NCBI RefSeq assembly: GCF_005049285.1
Contig: NZ_SOSC01000004.1
Span: 227,149 to 291,148, forward strand
Direction: 5' to 3'
Origin: Halorientalis salina
Lineage (GTDB): Archaea; Halobacteriota; Halobacteria; Halobacteriales; Haloarculaceae
Length of the DNA: 64,000 nucleotides
Below, piece by piece: positions 6,476 to 15,269 of this stretch (its first letter is position 1; each line of letters starts with the position of its first letter). The notes beneath the pieces are model-generated. The model saw only the letters and a program-made list of their open reading frames with translations, was not told the origin of the DNA and searched no databases. The position numbers and the translations under genes are program-made.

Positions 6476-9424
6476 ATGGATTACGAGCCAGGGGATCTGG
6501 AGGAATCGTGGCGACAGCGGTGGGCCGAGGAGGGGCGCTACGAGGCCGACCCGTCCGACGACGACGCGACCTTCATCACAGTGCCGTACCCGTATCCCAG
6601 CGGTGGGATGCACATCGGCCACTGCCGGACCTACACCGTCCCGGACGTGTACGCCAGGTACCGGCGACTGCAGGGCGACAACGTGCTCTTTCCCATCGCC
6701 TGGCACGTCACCGGGACGCCCATCATCGGGGCCGTCGAGCGCCTGAAGAAAGGCGAAGAAGACCAGTTGTCGGTCCTGCAGGACACCTACAACGTCCCCG
6801 AGGGCACCCTCCAGGACCTGGAGACGCCGATGGGGTACGCCCGCTACTTCATCGAGAACCACTACAAGAGCGGCATGTCCCAGCTCGGCCTCTCCATCGA
6901 CTGGCGGCGTGAGTTCACCACCAACGACGAGCGCTACTCGAAGTTCATCACCTGGCAGTACGAGACGCTCAGAGACCGGGGGCTCATGGAGCGGGGCCTC
7001 CACCCGGTCAAGTACTGCACCGACGAGGAAAACCCGGTCACCACCCACGACATCCTGGAGGGCGAGGAGGCCGAGTTCCAGGAGTACACCCTGGTGAAGT
7101 TCGAAACCGAACTCGACGGCGACGCCGTCACCGCCCCGATGGCGACGCTCCGCCCCGAAACCGTTCGGGGCGTCACGAACGCCTACGTCAACCCCGACGG
7201 TGAGTACGTGCGCGCAACCGTCGACGGCGACGAGTGGGTCGTCTCCACCGAAGCCGTCGAGAAACTCCGGCTGCAGGACCGCGAGGTCGAGGTCACGGCG
7301 GAGTTCACCGGCGAGAAACTCGTCGGGGAGACGGTCACCAATCCCATCACGGGCGACGAGGTCATCGTTCTGCCCGCAACCTTCGTCGACACCGACAACG
7401 CCACGGGCGTCGTCATGTCCGTGCCCGCCCACTCGCCGGACGACTACCTCGCCCTGCAGGAAGCGAAAGCCGACGACGGGCGCATGGAGCAGTACGGCAT
7501 CGACCCGGCCGACGTGGCGGCCATCGAGCCGATCCCGATCCTCGACATCGAGGGCTACGGGGAGATCCCCGCGAAATCGGCCGTCGAGGAGGCCGGCATC
7601 GAGTCCTCCGAGGACCCGGATCTTGAAGACGTGACGGCCGACCTCTACCAGGCGGAGTTCCACGACGGCGTCATGCACGACGACTACGGCGAGTTCGCCG
7701 GCATGACCGTCGAGTCGGTTCGCGAGGAGTTCCGCGCCCACTACCAGGGCTCGGGCGAGTTCGACGAGATGCACGAGTTCACCGAGGAGGTCGTCTGCCG
7801 CTGTGGCGGCGACGTGGAGGTGGCCAAACAGGACACCTGGTTCCTGCGGTACAACGACGAGGACTGGAAGGCAAAGGCCCACGACGCCGTCGCGAACCTG
7901 GAGGCCATTCCCGAGAACACCCGCGAGCAGTACGACCACACCATCGACTGGCTCAACGAGTGGCCGGCCATCCGCAACTACGGGCTGGGCACGCGACTGC
8001 CGTGGGACGAGGACTTCGTCATCGAGCCGCTGTCGGACTCGACCATCTACATGGCGTACTACACCATCGCCCACCGGCTCGACGAGATCCCGGTCGAGGA
8101 GCTTACGCCCGACTTTTTCGACGCGCTGTTCTATGGCGAAGACGCGGTCGACGAGCCCGACGAGCGCGCGCTGGAACTGCGCGAGGAGTTCGAGCACTGG
8201 TACCCGGTCGACTTCCGCTGTTCGGCCAACGACCTCATCCAGAACCACCTCACCTTCTTCCTGTTCCACCACGCCGAACTGTTCGACCCGGACAACTGGC
8301 CAGAGGGCATCACCATCATGGGCATGGGCCTGCTCGAGGGCCAGAAGATGTCCTCCTCGAAGGGTCACGTGGTCCTGCCCTCGAAGGCAATCGAGGAGTT
8401 CGGGGCCGACACGGTTCGCTTTTTCCTGTTGAACTCCGCGGAGCCGTGGCAGGACTACGACTGGCGGGCCGACGCCGTCTCCAGTACTCGGGACCAACTG
8501 GAGCGGTTCTGGTCGCGCGCCCAGGAGGTCATCGACTACGACATCGAAGAGATGGTCGAGATCACGCTGGAGGTCGAGGGCGAGGAGAGCGAGGCACGGA
8601 GTGCCTCGGAAACCAAGACCGACGTGGCGGTCGACGAGGACGCCCGTCCGGACCTCGAACACATCGACCGCTGGCTGCTCTCGAAGCTTCAGGGCACAGT
8701 TCGGGAAGCGACCGAGGCCATGGAGGGCTTCGAGACCCGTACCGCGAGCCAGACGGTCTTCTATGGGTTCGAGGAACACCTCAAGTGGTACCGTCGCCGG
8801 GCGGACCTCTCTCGGGAGGGTGCGAAGTGGACGCTGCGAGAGGTCCTGCGGACCCGGCTGCGCCTGCTCTCGCCGTTCGTGCCGTTCATGACTAACGAAC
8901 TCCACGAGCAGTTGACCGGCGAACCGGCCGAGGACGCCGCCTGGCCCGAGGTAACTCCCGAGTTCGAGGACGAGGCGACAGAACGCGAGGAGCAACTGAT
9001 CGAGCGGCTAACCGACGACGTCCACGACATCGTCGACGTGACGGGGACCGACCCCGACACCATTCGGGTGTACGCCGCGGCCGACTGGAAACGCGACGTC
9101 TTCGACACCGTCCGGGAGACCGGCACGGACATCGGGGCGGTCATGGGCAACGTCATGGAGGACCCGGACCTCCGCGAGAAGGGCGACGCCGTCAACGACC
9201 TCGTCCAGGACCTCGTGGAGGTCGTCCGCGAGCGCGACGAGGCGGAACTGCAAGCCCTGTCCGACATCGACGAACTGGCCGTCTACGCCGAGGCCGAGGC
9301 GTTCCTCGAACGCGAGTTCGACGCCGACGTCGAGGTGTACGCCGAGGACGACGCCGACATCACCGATCCCGACGACAAGGCCGACAGCGCCGTCCCCTTC
9401 CGTCCGGCCATCCACCTGGCGTAA
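6476..9424 (+). CDS. leuS: Leucyl-tRNA synthetase, archaeal/eukaryal type
   Basis: Class Ia aminoacyl-tRNA synthetase charging tRNA-Leu in the cytosol. The ATP-binding HIGH motif is at residues 46-49 (GGMHIGHCRTY). The KMSKS-type loop reads KMSSS at 624-628 within GQKMSSSKGHVV. The CP1 editing domain lies between them (about 200-480), and an anticodon-binding helical region with a C-terminal extension completes 982 aa, normal for haloarchaea. The ATG at 6476 starts MDYEPGDLEESW at leaderless spacing from the TATA box. Residues 705-711 sit in a low-complexity acidic stretch encoded by a perfect DNA palindrome, which looks inserted into a surface linker between catalytic core and anticodon domain. 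Confidence 0.97.
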   Translation: MDYEPGDLEESWRQRWAEEGRYEADPSDDDATFITVPYPYPSGGMHIGHCRTYTVPDVYARYRRLQGDNVLFPIAWHVTGTPIIGAVERLKKGEEDQLSVLQDTYNVPEGTLQDLETPMGYARYFIENHYKSGMSQLGLSIDWRREFTTNDERYSKFITWQYETLRDRGLMERGLHPVKYCTDEENPVTTHDILEGEEAEFQEYTLVKFETELDGDAVTAPMATLRPETVRGVTNAYVNPDGEYVRATVDGDEWVVSTEAVEKLRLQDREVEVTAEFTGEKLVGETVTNPITGDEVIVLPATFVDTDNATGVVMSVPAHSPDDYLALQEAKADDGRMEQYGIDPADVAAIEPIPILDIEGYGEIPAKSAVEEAGIESSEDPDLEDVTADLYQAEFHDGVMHDDYGEFAGMTVESVREEFRAHYQGSGEFDEMHEFTEEVVCRCGGDVEVAKQDTWFLRYNDEDWKAKAHDAVANLEAIPENTREQYDHTIDWLNEWPAIRNYGLGTRLPWDEDFVIEPLSDSTIYMAYYTIAHRLDEIPVEELTPDFFDALFYGEDAVDEPDERALELREEFEHWYPVDFRCSANDLIQNHLTFFLFHHAELFDPDNWPEGITIMGMGLLEGQKMSSSKGHVVLPSKAIEEFGADTVRFFLLNSAEPWQDYDWRADAVSSTRDQLERFWSRAQEVIDYDIEEMVEITLEVEGEESEARSASETKTDVAVDEDARPDLEHIDRWLLSKLQGTVREATEAMEGFETRTASQTVFYGFEEHLKWYRRRADLSREGAKWTLREVLRTRLRLLSPFVPFMTNELHEQLTGEPAEDAAWPEVTPEFEDEATEREEQLIERLTDDVHDIVDVTGTDPDTIRVYAAADWKRDVFDTVRETGTDIGAVMGNVMEDPDLREKGDAVNDLVQDLVEVVRERDEAELQALSDIDELAVYAEAEAFLEREFDADVEVYAEDDADITDPDDKADSAVPFRPAIHLA
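8590..8608. repeat. Perfect palindrome in frame inside leuS
   Basis: CGAGGCAC-GGA-GTGCCTCG has 8-bp arms and a 3-nt loop, encoding part of the linker ESEARSASE. It resembles the other short palindromes of the window. Confidence 0.8.
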
Positions 9425-9523
9425 CTGTCCCCCGTTTTCGACCGAGTTCGTCGCTCGCTGACCGGCAGGGCTGTCCGGTGAGACTATCTTACCTCGAAGA
9501 AACATAAATGAATAAAACAACAG

Positions 9524-9532
9524 TTTATATAA
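9524..9532 (+). promoter_or_regulatory. TATA box upstream of the soluble transducer gene
   Basis: TTTATATAA lies within a 50-base AT-rich island in the 231-base gap after leuS. It predicts a transcription start near 9555 and a 5' leader of about 100 bases, unusually long for this window. The leader shows no other recognisable element. Confidence 0.6.
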
Positions 9533-9655
9533 GATACGTCTCCGTTCTTCGAACAGTCCAGACGCGAGGGACGTGTCGTCTCCGGCCCAACGGGGCCGTA
9601 CGATAGATTCGGGCACGATGTGGCACGCGGACGGCAGACCCAGTGAGGAGAACAC

Positions 9656-11125
9656 ATGACAGCACAAACCGACGGATCGACCGGAGAACCGAACGAGTTA
9701 CAGACGGAGTTCCCGTTATCCTTTCGGCCACTGTTCGACCATCTCGACGTATCGATATTCGTCCTCGATACGAACCACGACATCGTCGCCTGGAACCGGG
9801 CACTCGAACAGTTGACCGGCCACTCGGCGGCCGAGGCCAAAGCCATGGAGATGTCGAGTCAGGCGTTCTATCACGACGGCCGGCGCGGGAAGACGCTCGC
9901 GGACAAGGTCGTCGACGCCCCCGAGAGCGCCGACGACGAGTACGGCGTCCCCCGGATCGACGACGTGGAGTACACGTTGTACGGGGACACGAGTACGATG
10001 CTCGGGGCCAACGGCGTCGAGCGCCATATCCGGTTCACCGCCGCACCGCTGTACGAGGACGGGGACCTGGTCGGTGCCATCGAGATGGTCCAGGACCAGA
10101 CCGAGGAAGTCGAAAAACGCGAGCAGCTTCAGGACCTCGTGGTCGAACTCACCACGACGATGGAGGAGATGGCGGCGGGCAACCTGAGCGCGCGGGCGAC
10201 CGTCGAGGACGACTCGTATCTCAGCGAGGAGATCCTGCTGGTCGTCGACGAGATAAACGAGATGGGCGAGCAACTCGAGAGCGCGGTCGGGAACATCGAA
10301 CGCAAGAGCGGGAACCTCGAATCGTCGGCCGAAAACGTCGCCGAGAGCGCACAGCAGATCAGCACGCTCGCGGATTCACAGACGGAGGACATCGAGGCGG
10401 TTTCGGCGGAGATCGCGGACCTGAGCGCGACCATCGAGGAGATCGCGTCCACCTCCGACGAGGTCGCCGAGACCAGTTCCCACGCGGCGGACCTCGCCGA
10501 GGAGGGACGGGAGACCGGCGAGCGAGCCATCGACATCATGGACGACGTGAACCAGTCCGCGGACGCGGTCACCGCCGAAGTCGACGACCTCGAGAACCGC
10601 ATCGAGGAGATCGACGCCATCGTCGAGGTGATCAACGACATCGCCGAGCAGACGAACATCCTCGCACTGAACGCCTCCATCGAGGCCGCCCGCGCGGGCG
10701 AAGCCGGCGAGGGCTTCGCCGTCGTCGCCGACGAGGTGAAATCGCTCGCGACCGAGTCACAGGACAACGCCAGCGAAATCGAGTCGATGGTCCAGGAGAT
10801 TCAGACGGACACCGAGGAGACCGTCGAGAGCCTCCAGCGGATGACCGAGCAGGTGGCGACCGGTATCGAGCAGGTCGACGAGACAATGGGAAAGCTCGAC
10901 GAGATCGTCACGACGGTCGAGGAGGCGGCCAAAGGCATCCAGCAAGTCGCCGACGCGACCGACGAGCAGGCGACAAGCACCGAAGAGATCTCCAGCATGG
11001 CCGAACAGGCCGTCGAGAAAGCCGAGGACGTGTCCGCGGAGATCTCCGACGTCGCCGCGGCCAACGAGGAACAGACCGAAACCATCGCCGAAATCCACGA
11101 CGCCCTCGGCGAGTTACGACGCTGA
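9656..11125 (+). CDS. Soluble PAS-containing methyl-accepting chemotaxis transducer
   Basis: Cytosolic taxis receptor (489 aa) that would control CheA. A PAS domain occupies about residues 20-155 ([20 protein letters not shown]). A short HAMP-like helix ([20 protein letters not shown]) follows, then a long coiled-coil signalling domain. Its hairpin tip, around 330-375, contains the conserved core [20 protein letters not shown]. Ala/Glu-rich heptads on both sides hold likely methylation sites. No membrane helix is seen, so the stimulus is probably intracellular (redox, metabolite or light through a PAS cofactor); no ligand can be assigned. It is closest in architecture to the haloarchaeal soluble Htr proteins. 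Confidence 0.92.
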   Translation: MTAQTDGSTGEPNELQTEFPLSFRPLFDHLDVSIFVLDTNHDIVAWNRALEQLTGHSAAEAKAMEMSSQAFYHDGRRGKTLADKVVDAPESADDEYGVPRIDDVEYTLYGDTSTMLGANGVERHIRFTAAPLYEDGDLVGAIEMVQDQTEEVEKREQLQDLVVELTTTMEEMAAGNLSARATVEDDSYLSEEILLVVDEINEMGEQLESAVGNIERKSGNLESSAENVAESAQQISTLADSQTEDIEAVSAEIADLSATIEEIASTSDEVAETSSHAADLAEEGRETGERAIDIMDDVNQSADAVTAEVDDLENRIEEIDAIVEVINDIAEQTNILALNASIEAARAGEAGEGFAVVADEVKSLATESQDNASEIESMVQEIQTDTEETVESLQRMTEQVATGIEQVDETMGKLDEIVTTVEEAAKGIQQVADATDEQATSTEEISSMAEQAVEKAEDVSAEISDVAAANEEQTETIAEIHDALGELRR

Positions 11126-11226
11126 GGCCACCTGGCGAGACAGCGGTATCCAGTTCGTAACGAACCCGTAGAGAAACTCGAGCAATCGGACCAGTCGCTT
11201 ATTCGTCCGTGCGTGGACAACCCAGC

Positions 11227-11442
11227 ATGAGCGAGAGCGAGGGCACCGGCGACGAGCCACCTCACCAGGAGCTTCAGACGGTGACGCGGTCGTATCTCGG
11301 CCAACCAAACATGGCGATGGACGTCGTCGGCTGGGTCATCTTCCTGCTATTGCTCGTCGTCATCCTGCCGTTGTTGCCCTTCTTCGTCCTGTTCTGGCTG
11401 ATCTCGAAGACGTTCGAGTTCCTCCGCCGCCAGACCGGCTAG
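11227..11442 (+). CDS. Small membrane protein (DUF7535-like)
   Basis: A 71-aa protein with a charged N-terminus, the segment VTRSYLGQPNMAMDVVGW and a double hydrophobic stretch (about residues 33-62). The pattern matches a conserved haloarchaeal family that I believe is catalogued as DUF7535; its function is unknown. The ATG at 11227 is preferred to the GTG at 11209. Its stop overlaps by four bases the stop of the convergent gene on the other strand. Confidence 0.75.
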   Translation: MSESEGTGDEPPHQELQTVTRSYLGQPNMAMDVVGWVIFLLLLVVILPLLPFFVLFWLISKTFEFLRRQTG

Positions 11443-12431
11443 GCGTCGGTCCCGACCAGTTCCATGGCCGTGCCCACGTCGTGGTCCTGGGCGTACTCGT
11501 AGACGACGTGTGCGCTGGCCACGTCCTGGATGGCCAGCCCCGTGCTGTCGAAGACGCTGATCCCGTCTGCGTCGGTCCGGCCCTCGGCGTCGCCGACCAC
11601 GACGTCGCCCAGTTCCGCGTGGATGTCGGCGTCGGTCAACGTGCCCGCGGCGTAGGGGACGTTGATCTCCCCCGAATGGGTGCACTGGGCGTGGTCGTCG
11701 ATGACGAGTTTCGCGTCCAGTAGAATCGCGTCGTCGAGTTCGTGTTTGCCCTCGGCGTCGGCCCCCATCGCGTTGATGTGAGTGTGTTCGCCGACGGCGT
11801 CGCGGGGCACGATCGGGTCCTCGACGGGCGTCGTCGTCGACACCACGTCACAGCCGACGGCCTCGGCGATGGATCCCTCGCGAACGTCGAACGCGTCGCC
11901 GTACTCGCCCTCGAAGTCGGCGATGGCGTCGGGGTCTTGGTCGGCGACGACGACGGTCTCGATGTCCCTGACCGCGGCGATGGCCTCCAGCTGGGCGTGC
12001 GCCTGGACGCCCGCACCGACCAGCCCGAGCGAGGTGGCGTCTTCGATCGCGAGGTGTTTCGTCGCGACGGCGGCGGCCGCGCCCGTCCGTTTCCTGGTGA
12101 GAGTGGTCCCGTCGAGGATGGCCAGCGGCACCGCCGTCTCCGGGTCGGAGTAGATCATCGTCCCCATGACGGTCGGCAGTCCGTGGTCCTCGGGGTTGCC
12201 CGGGTGGGAGTTGACCCACTTGATGCCCGCGCCATCCCAGTCGTCGCTCTGGATGTAGGCGGGCATCGACCGGAAGTCCCCGTCGTACTGGGGCAGGTCG
12301 ATGTAGGATTTCGCGGGCATCTGGGCGTCGCCGCCCGCGTAGGCGGCGAAGGCGTCCTCGACGGCGGACACGACGGCCGGCAACTGCGTGGCTTCCTCGA
12401 CGGCCGCGGGGTTCAACAACAGGGTCTCCAT
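11439..12431 (-). CDS. Ornithine cyclodeaminase / alanine dehydrogenase family protein
   Basis: NAD(P)-dependent enzyme of the OCD/mu-crystallin family, 330 aa. The N-terminal half carries the substrate-binding region (MPAKSYIDLPQYDGDFRSMPAY and TLTRKRTGAAAAVATKHL, with Lys and Arg expected to bind the carboxylate). A Rossmann motif LGLVGAGVQAHAQLEA begins near residue 132. Characterised archaeal relatives act as alanine dehydrogenase, and others deaminate ornithine to proline; the sequence alone does not decide between them. It is monocistronic and is divergent from the histidine kinase gene that follows. Confidence 0.88.
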   Translation of the reverse strand: METLLLNPAAVEEATQLPAVVSAVEDAFAAYAGGDAQMPAKSYIDLPQYDGDFRSMPAYIQSDDWDGAGIKWVNSHPGNPEDHGLPTVMGTMIYSDPETAVPLAILDGTTLTRKRTGAAAAVATKHLAIEDATSLGLVGAGVQAHAQLEAIAAVRDIETVVVADQDPDAIADFEGEYGDAFDVREGSIAEAVGCDVVSTTTPVEDPIVPRDAVGEHTHINAMGADAEGKHELDDAILLDAKLVIDDHAQCTHSGEINVPYAAGTLTDADIHAELGDVVVGDAEGRTDADGISVFDSTGLAIQDVASAHVVYEYAQDHDVGTAMELVGTDA

Positions 12432-12579
12432 GGCGGCAGATGTCGCTCGGCGGACTTAGTTCCAACCCCACTCTGCAAAACCCGGACGAAAACTGCCGGA
12501 CGCTCACTGCGTCGCCGGCGCGACGTGCGCGGCTGCTGGTCTACACAGTGTATCAGTTTACTAACTCGGTCCATGGAGA

Positions 12580-12585
12580 TTTAAA
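12580..12585 (+). promoter_or_regulatory. TATA box of the PAS histidine kinase at 12.6 kb
   Basis: TTTAAA is centred 26 bases before the ATG at 12608, supporting that start and a leaderless mRNA over longer upstream extensions. Confidence 0.65.
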
Positions 12586-12607
12586 CACACGCTGCCAATT
12601 ATGTTCG

Positions 12608-14077
12608 ATGTCCGACCCGAATCGGGGTGATGACACGCTCTCTGGCCTCCACCAGAAACTCGTCGAGCAGTCTGCGGATATCGCGACTATCATCGATCCC
12701 GACGGGACTATCACGTACGTGAGTCCGTCCGTTCGCCGCATCCTTGGCTACGAACCAGCGGATTTGGTCGGCGACCGCGGCTATGAGTACGTTCATCCGG
12801 ACGACCGCGAGGTAAATGCCCGCGCAGTCGAGCGTGCCCAGAACCGACCCGACGGATCGGCGGTCGTCGAGGTTCGGTTCCGGCGGGCTGATGGGTCCTG
12901 GTGCTGGATCGAGGCGACGCTACGCGACCGCCGGGACGACCCAGTGATCGGTGGTATTCTCGCCACGAGTCGGGATATCTCCGACCGGAAGAGCCAGGAG
13001 CAAGCGTACCGCCAACTCGCCGACGAGTACGAAACGTTCCTCAACAACGTAGAAGACGCGATCTTTCTCCTCAACGTTCGGTCCACGGAGACGGACACGA
13101 CCTTCGAGTTCGAGCGGCTGAGCCCGTCATACGAGACGCAGACTGGATTCACAAATCAGGAGGTGCGGGGAAAAACCCCATGCGAGGTGTTCGGGGCGGA
13201 CCGCGGTGCCGAACTCGAGGCGAACTATCACCGGTGTGTACGCGCCCGAGAACCGATCTCGTACGAAGAGGAGTTACCCGTGGCTGAGGATGCACGCTTC
13301 TGGGATACGAACCTCGCCCCGGTCATTACCGATGGTGAAATAACCCGGATCGTTGGCATCACACGGAACGTAACGGAGCGAGTCAGGAGAGAACGGCAAC
13401 TCCAGAACCAGAACGACCAGTTGCAGGAGTTCGCCAGCGTCGTCTCCCACGATTTGCGAAATCCACTCAACGTCGCGATGGCTCGGATCGAATTCCTGAG
13501 CGAAGACGTCGAAAGCGAACACATCGGCCCGACGGAACGAGCCCTCGATCGAATGGGTGAAATCATCCAGGACACACTCACGCTCGCCAAACAGGGACAG
13601 GTCGTCTCGGAGATCGAGGAAATCGAGTTCGCTGAACTGATCGGCAGTTGCTGGCAGACGGTTGCCACGGACGACGCGACGCTCGACCTCGCCGATCACC
13701 TGACGATCCGCGGCGACCGGAGCCGGTTACGGCATCTCTTCGAGAACCTGTTCCGGAACGCTGTGGAACACGGTTCCACAAGCAATCGGACTTCGTCCGA
13801 TGACGCAGTCGAGCACGGCGGAACCGCCGTGACTGTTCGCGTCGGCCAACTCAACGAGCACGGCATATACGTCGAGGACGACGGACCGGGAATCCCCGAG
13901 GAATCACGCGAGGAGGTCCTCGAGCCGGGCCAGTCGTCGACAGCTGACGGGACGGGATTCGGCCTCGCCATCGTCAAGCGTATTGCAGACGCTCACGGAT
14001 GGACACTGCAGATCCGGGACAGTGCTGACGGCGGGGCCCGGTTCGAGTTTCGAGAGGTCAACATCGCCCAGCAGTGA
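12608..14077 (+). CDS. PAS-PAS histidine kinase with palindromic insert in the ATPase domain
   Basis: Soluble sensor kinase of 489 aa. It has two PAS/PAC units (about 15-130 and 140-255), then a HisKA dimerisation helix with phospho-acceptor His281 (VVSHDLRNPL). The HATPase domain has its N-box at Asn384, a G-box DDGPGIPEE and a second glycine-rich box GTGFGLAIVKR. Right after the N-box, 15 residues (AVEHGSTSNRTSSDD) precede a second AVEHGG. They are encoded by DNA made of consecutive perfect palindromes, so the ATP-lid-proximal loop is expanded. No cognate response regulator is adjacent. Codon use looks less GC-rich than neighbours by eye. Confidence 0.9.
   Translation: MSDPNRGDDTLSGLHQKLVEQSADIATIIDPDGTITYVSPSVRRILGYEPADLVGDRGYEYVHPDDREVNARAVERAQNRPDGSAVVEVRFRRADGSWCWIEATLRDRRDDPVIGGILATSRDISDRKSQEQAYRQLADEYETFLNNVEDAIFLLNVRSTETDTTFEFERLSPSYETQTGFTNQEVRGKTPCEVFGADRGAELEANYHRCVRAREPISYEEELPVAEDARFWDTNLAPVITDGEITRIVGITRNVTERVRRERQLQNQNDQLQEFASVVSHDLRNPLNVAMARIEFLSEDVESEHIGPTERALDRMGEIIQDTLTLAKQGQVVSEIEEIEFAELIGSCWQTVATDDATLDLADHLTIRGDRSRLRHLFENLFRNAVEHGSTSNRTSSDDAVEHGGTAVTVRVGQLNEHGIYVEDDGPGIPEESREEVLEPGQSSTADGTGFGLAIVKRIADAHGWTLQIRDSADGGARFEFREVNIAQQ
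13760..13831 (+). repeat. Three consecutive perfect palindromes and a duplicated AVEHG codon block
   Basis: Palindromes: 13762-13780 (TGTGGAAC-ACG-GTTCCACA), 13785-13801 (ATCGGAC-TTC-GTCCGAT) and 13814-13831 (CACGGCGG-AA-CCGCCGTG). The 45-base segment 13760-13804 begins with codons for AVEHG, and the same peptide follows immediately. This is as expected for an in-frame insertion that duplicated its target. Confidence 0.9.
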
Positions 14078-14104
14078 ACGACGTGCCGTGGCTTTTGCTC
14101 CGAC

Positions 14105-14234
14105 TCGCTCGTTCCCTGTGGTCACTTACGGGCCACCGGCCCGTTCGTTCGTGGCGGCTTCGCCACGTTACTCACGAAGGCACCTGAAGCCGCTTCGCGG
14201 CTTCCGAGCCATTCGCTCGTTCCCTGTGGTCACT
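14105..14234 (+). repeat. Hairpin cluster with a 22-nt direct repeat downstream of the kinase
   Basis: An identical 22-base sequence beginning TCGCTCGTTCCC occurs at 14105-14126 and 14213-14234. Between the copies lie palindromes with 3-4 nt loops: CGGGCC-ACC-GGCCCG at 14129-14143, GTGGCG-GCTT-CGCCAC at 14151-14166 and GAAGCCGC-TTC-GCGGCTTC at 14186-14204. No gene is seen in this 277-base gap. Confidence 0.85.
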
Positions 14235-14244
14235 CGCGAAGGCA

Positions 14245-14281
14245 CCGGACGCGAGCCATCGGCGAGCGTCCGGCTTTTTTA
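14245..14281 (+). terminator. Hairpin plus T-tract after the histidine kinase gene
   Basis: CCGGACGC pairs with GCGTCCGG around a 13-nt loop and is followed by seven T. It would end the kinase transcript 200 bases after its stop codon. Archaeal RNA polymerase needs mainly the U-tract, so the hairpin may be incidental. Confidence 0.6.
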
Positions 14282-14310
14282 GCGTAGATTTCTTGGACGG
14301 GGTTCCCGCA

Positions 14311-14325
14311 GCGCGCGAAGCGCGC
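14311..14325. repeat. Palindrome between the convergent kinase and hisG genes
   Basis: GCGCGC-GAA-GCGCGC lies inside a longer imperfect inverted repeat (about 14295-14340). Confidence 0.75.
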
Positions 14326-14341
14326 GAGGAAACCCCCGTCG

Positions 14342-14347
14342 AAAAAA
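14342..14347 (-). terminator. T-tract after hisG
   Basis: On the minus strand six T follow the hisG stop codon within about eight bases, a sufficient archaeal termination signal. Confidence 0.45.
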
Positions 14348-14354
14348 GGTACTA

Positions 14355-15203
14355 CTACTGGACCATCCGCTCGATCTCGGTGACGAGGATGCCGGTCGCG
14401 CCCTCGGCCTTGAGGTCGGTGATGGTCTCGAAGACGCGGCGTTCGTCGACGACGGCGTGGACCGCGACCATCTCCTCGCCGGCGATGTCCATGACGGTCG
14501 GCCCGCCCAGGCCGGGGATGACGTCCTCGACTGCCTCCAGTTTCTCCTCGGGGACGTTCATCATCAGGTAGCGTTTGCCCTCGGCGGATTTCACCGAGCG
14601 AAGCGCCGTCGTCACCTGCTGGACCTTCTCGTCGTCGACCACGTCTTCGCGGGCGAACAGTCGGACCGAACTCTCGAGGACGTCGTCGATGACGGCCAGG
14701 CGGTTCATCCGGAGCGTCGTCCCGGTGCTCGTGATGTCGACGATTGCGTCGGCGATGTCGACGTGGGGGGTCAGTTCCGTCGCGCCCGAGACCTCGGCGA
14801 TCTCCACGTCGATGCCCTGCTCGGCGAAGTAGTTCCGGGTGACGTTCGGGAACTCGGTGGCGACGGTCCCGCCGGCGAGGTCGGCGACGGACTCGATCGC
14901 CCCGTCTTCGGGTGCGGCGAGGACGAGTTTACACGCCCCGAACTCCAGGTCGAGCTGGTCGACGAGGTCGCCGGTTTCGGCCTCTCTGACCTGGTCTAGG
15001 CCGGTAATGCCTACGTCGGCAGCCCCGTCGCTGACGTACTCGGGGATGTCGGCGGCGCGGGCGTAGAGGATCGTCACGTCGGGATCGACGGTGTCGGCGT
15101 ACAGTTTCCGGTCGGCCCCGTCGACGACGTGGAGGCCAGCCCTATCGAGCAGGTCGACGGTCGGCTCGTGGAGGCGCCCCTTGTTGGGTACGGCGATGCG
15201 CAT
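14355..15203 (-). CDS. hisG: ATP phosphoribosyltransferase, long form
   Basis: First enzyme of histidine biosynthesis, joining ATP and PRPP to give phosphoribosyl-ATP. The N-terminus [19 protein letters not shown] is characteristic. The two-lobed catalytic core contains [11 protein letters not shown] (about residues 62-72) and the PRPP-binding segment [13 protein letters not shown]. The length of 282 aa includes the C-terminal ACT-like regulatory domain of the hexameric long form, which normally binds histidine. No other his genes are nearby, as is common for scattered haloarchaeal his genes. Confidence 0.95.
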   Translation of the reverse strand: MRIAVPNKGRLHEPTVDLLDRAGLHVVDGADRKLYADTVDPDVTILYARAADIPEYVSDGAADVGITGLDQVREAETGDLVDQLDLEFGACKLVLAAPEDGAIESVADLAGGTVATEFPNVTRNYFAEQGIDVEIAEVSGATELTPHVDIADAIVDITSTGTTLRMNRLAVIDDVLESSVRLFAREDVVDDEKVQQVTTALRSVKSAEGKRYLMMNVPEEKLEAVEDVIPGLGGPTVMDIAGEEMVAVHAVVDERRVFETITDLKAEGATGILVTEIERMVQ

Positions 15204-15269
15204 GTCGGTTCCTCGTCGCGCGTCCGGAACTGCTTTTCCATCGTTTTCGGCGGGCGCAGGCCGACGCCG

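Noticed and set aside
6449..8995. 848-codon minus-strand open frame opposite leuS
   Set aside because: Val/Gly/Arg-rich shadow of leuS with no recognisable domain.
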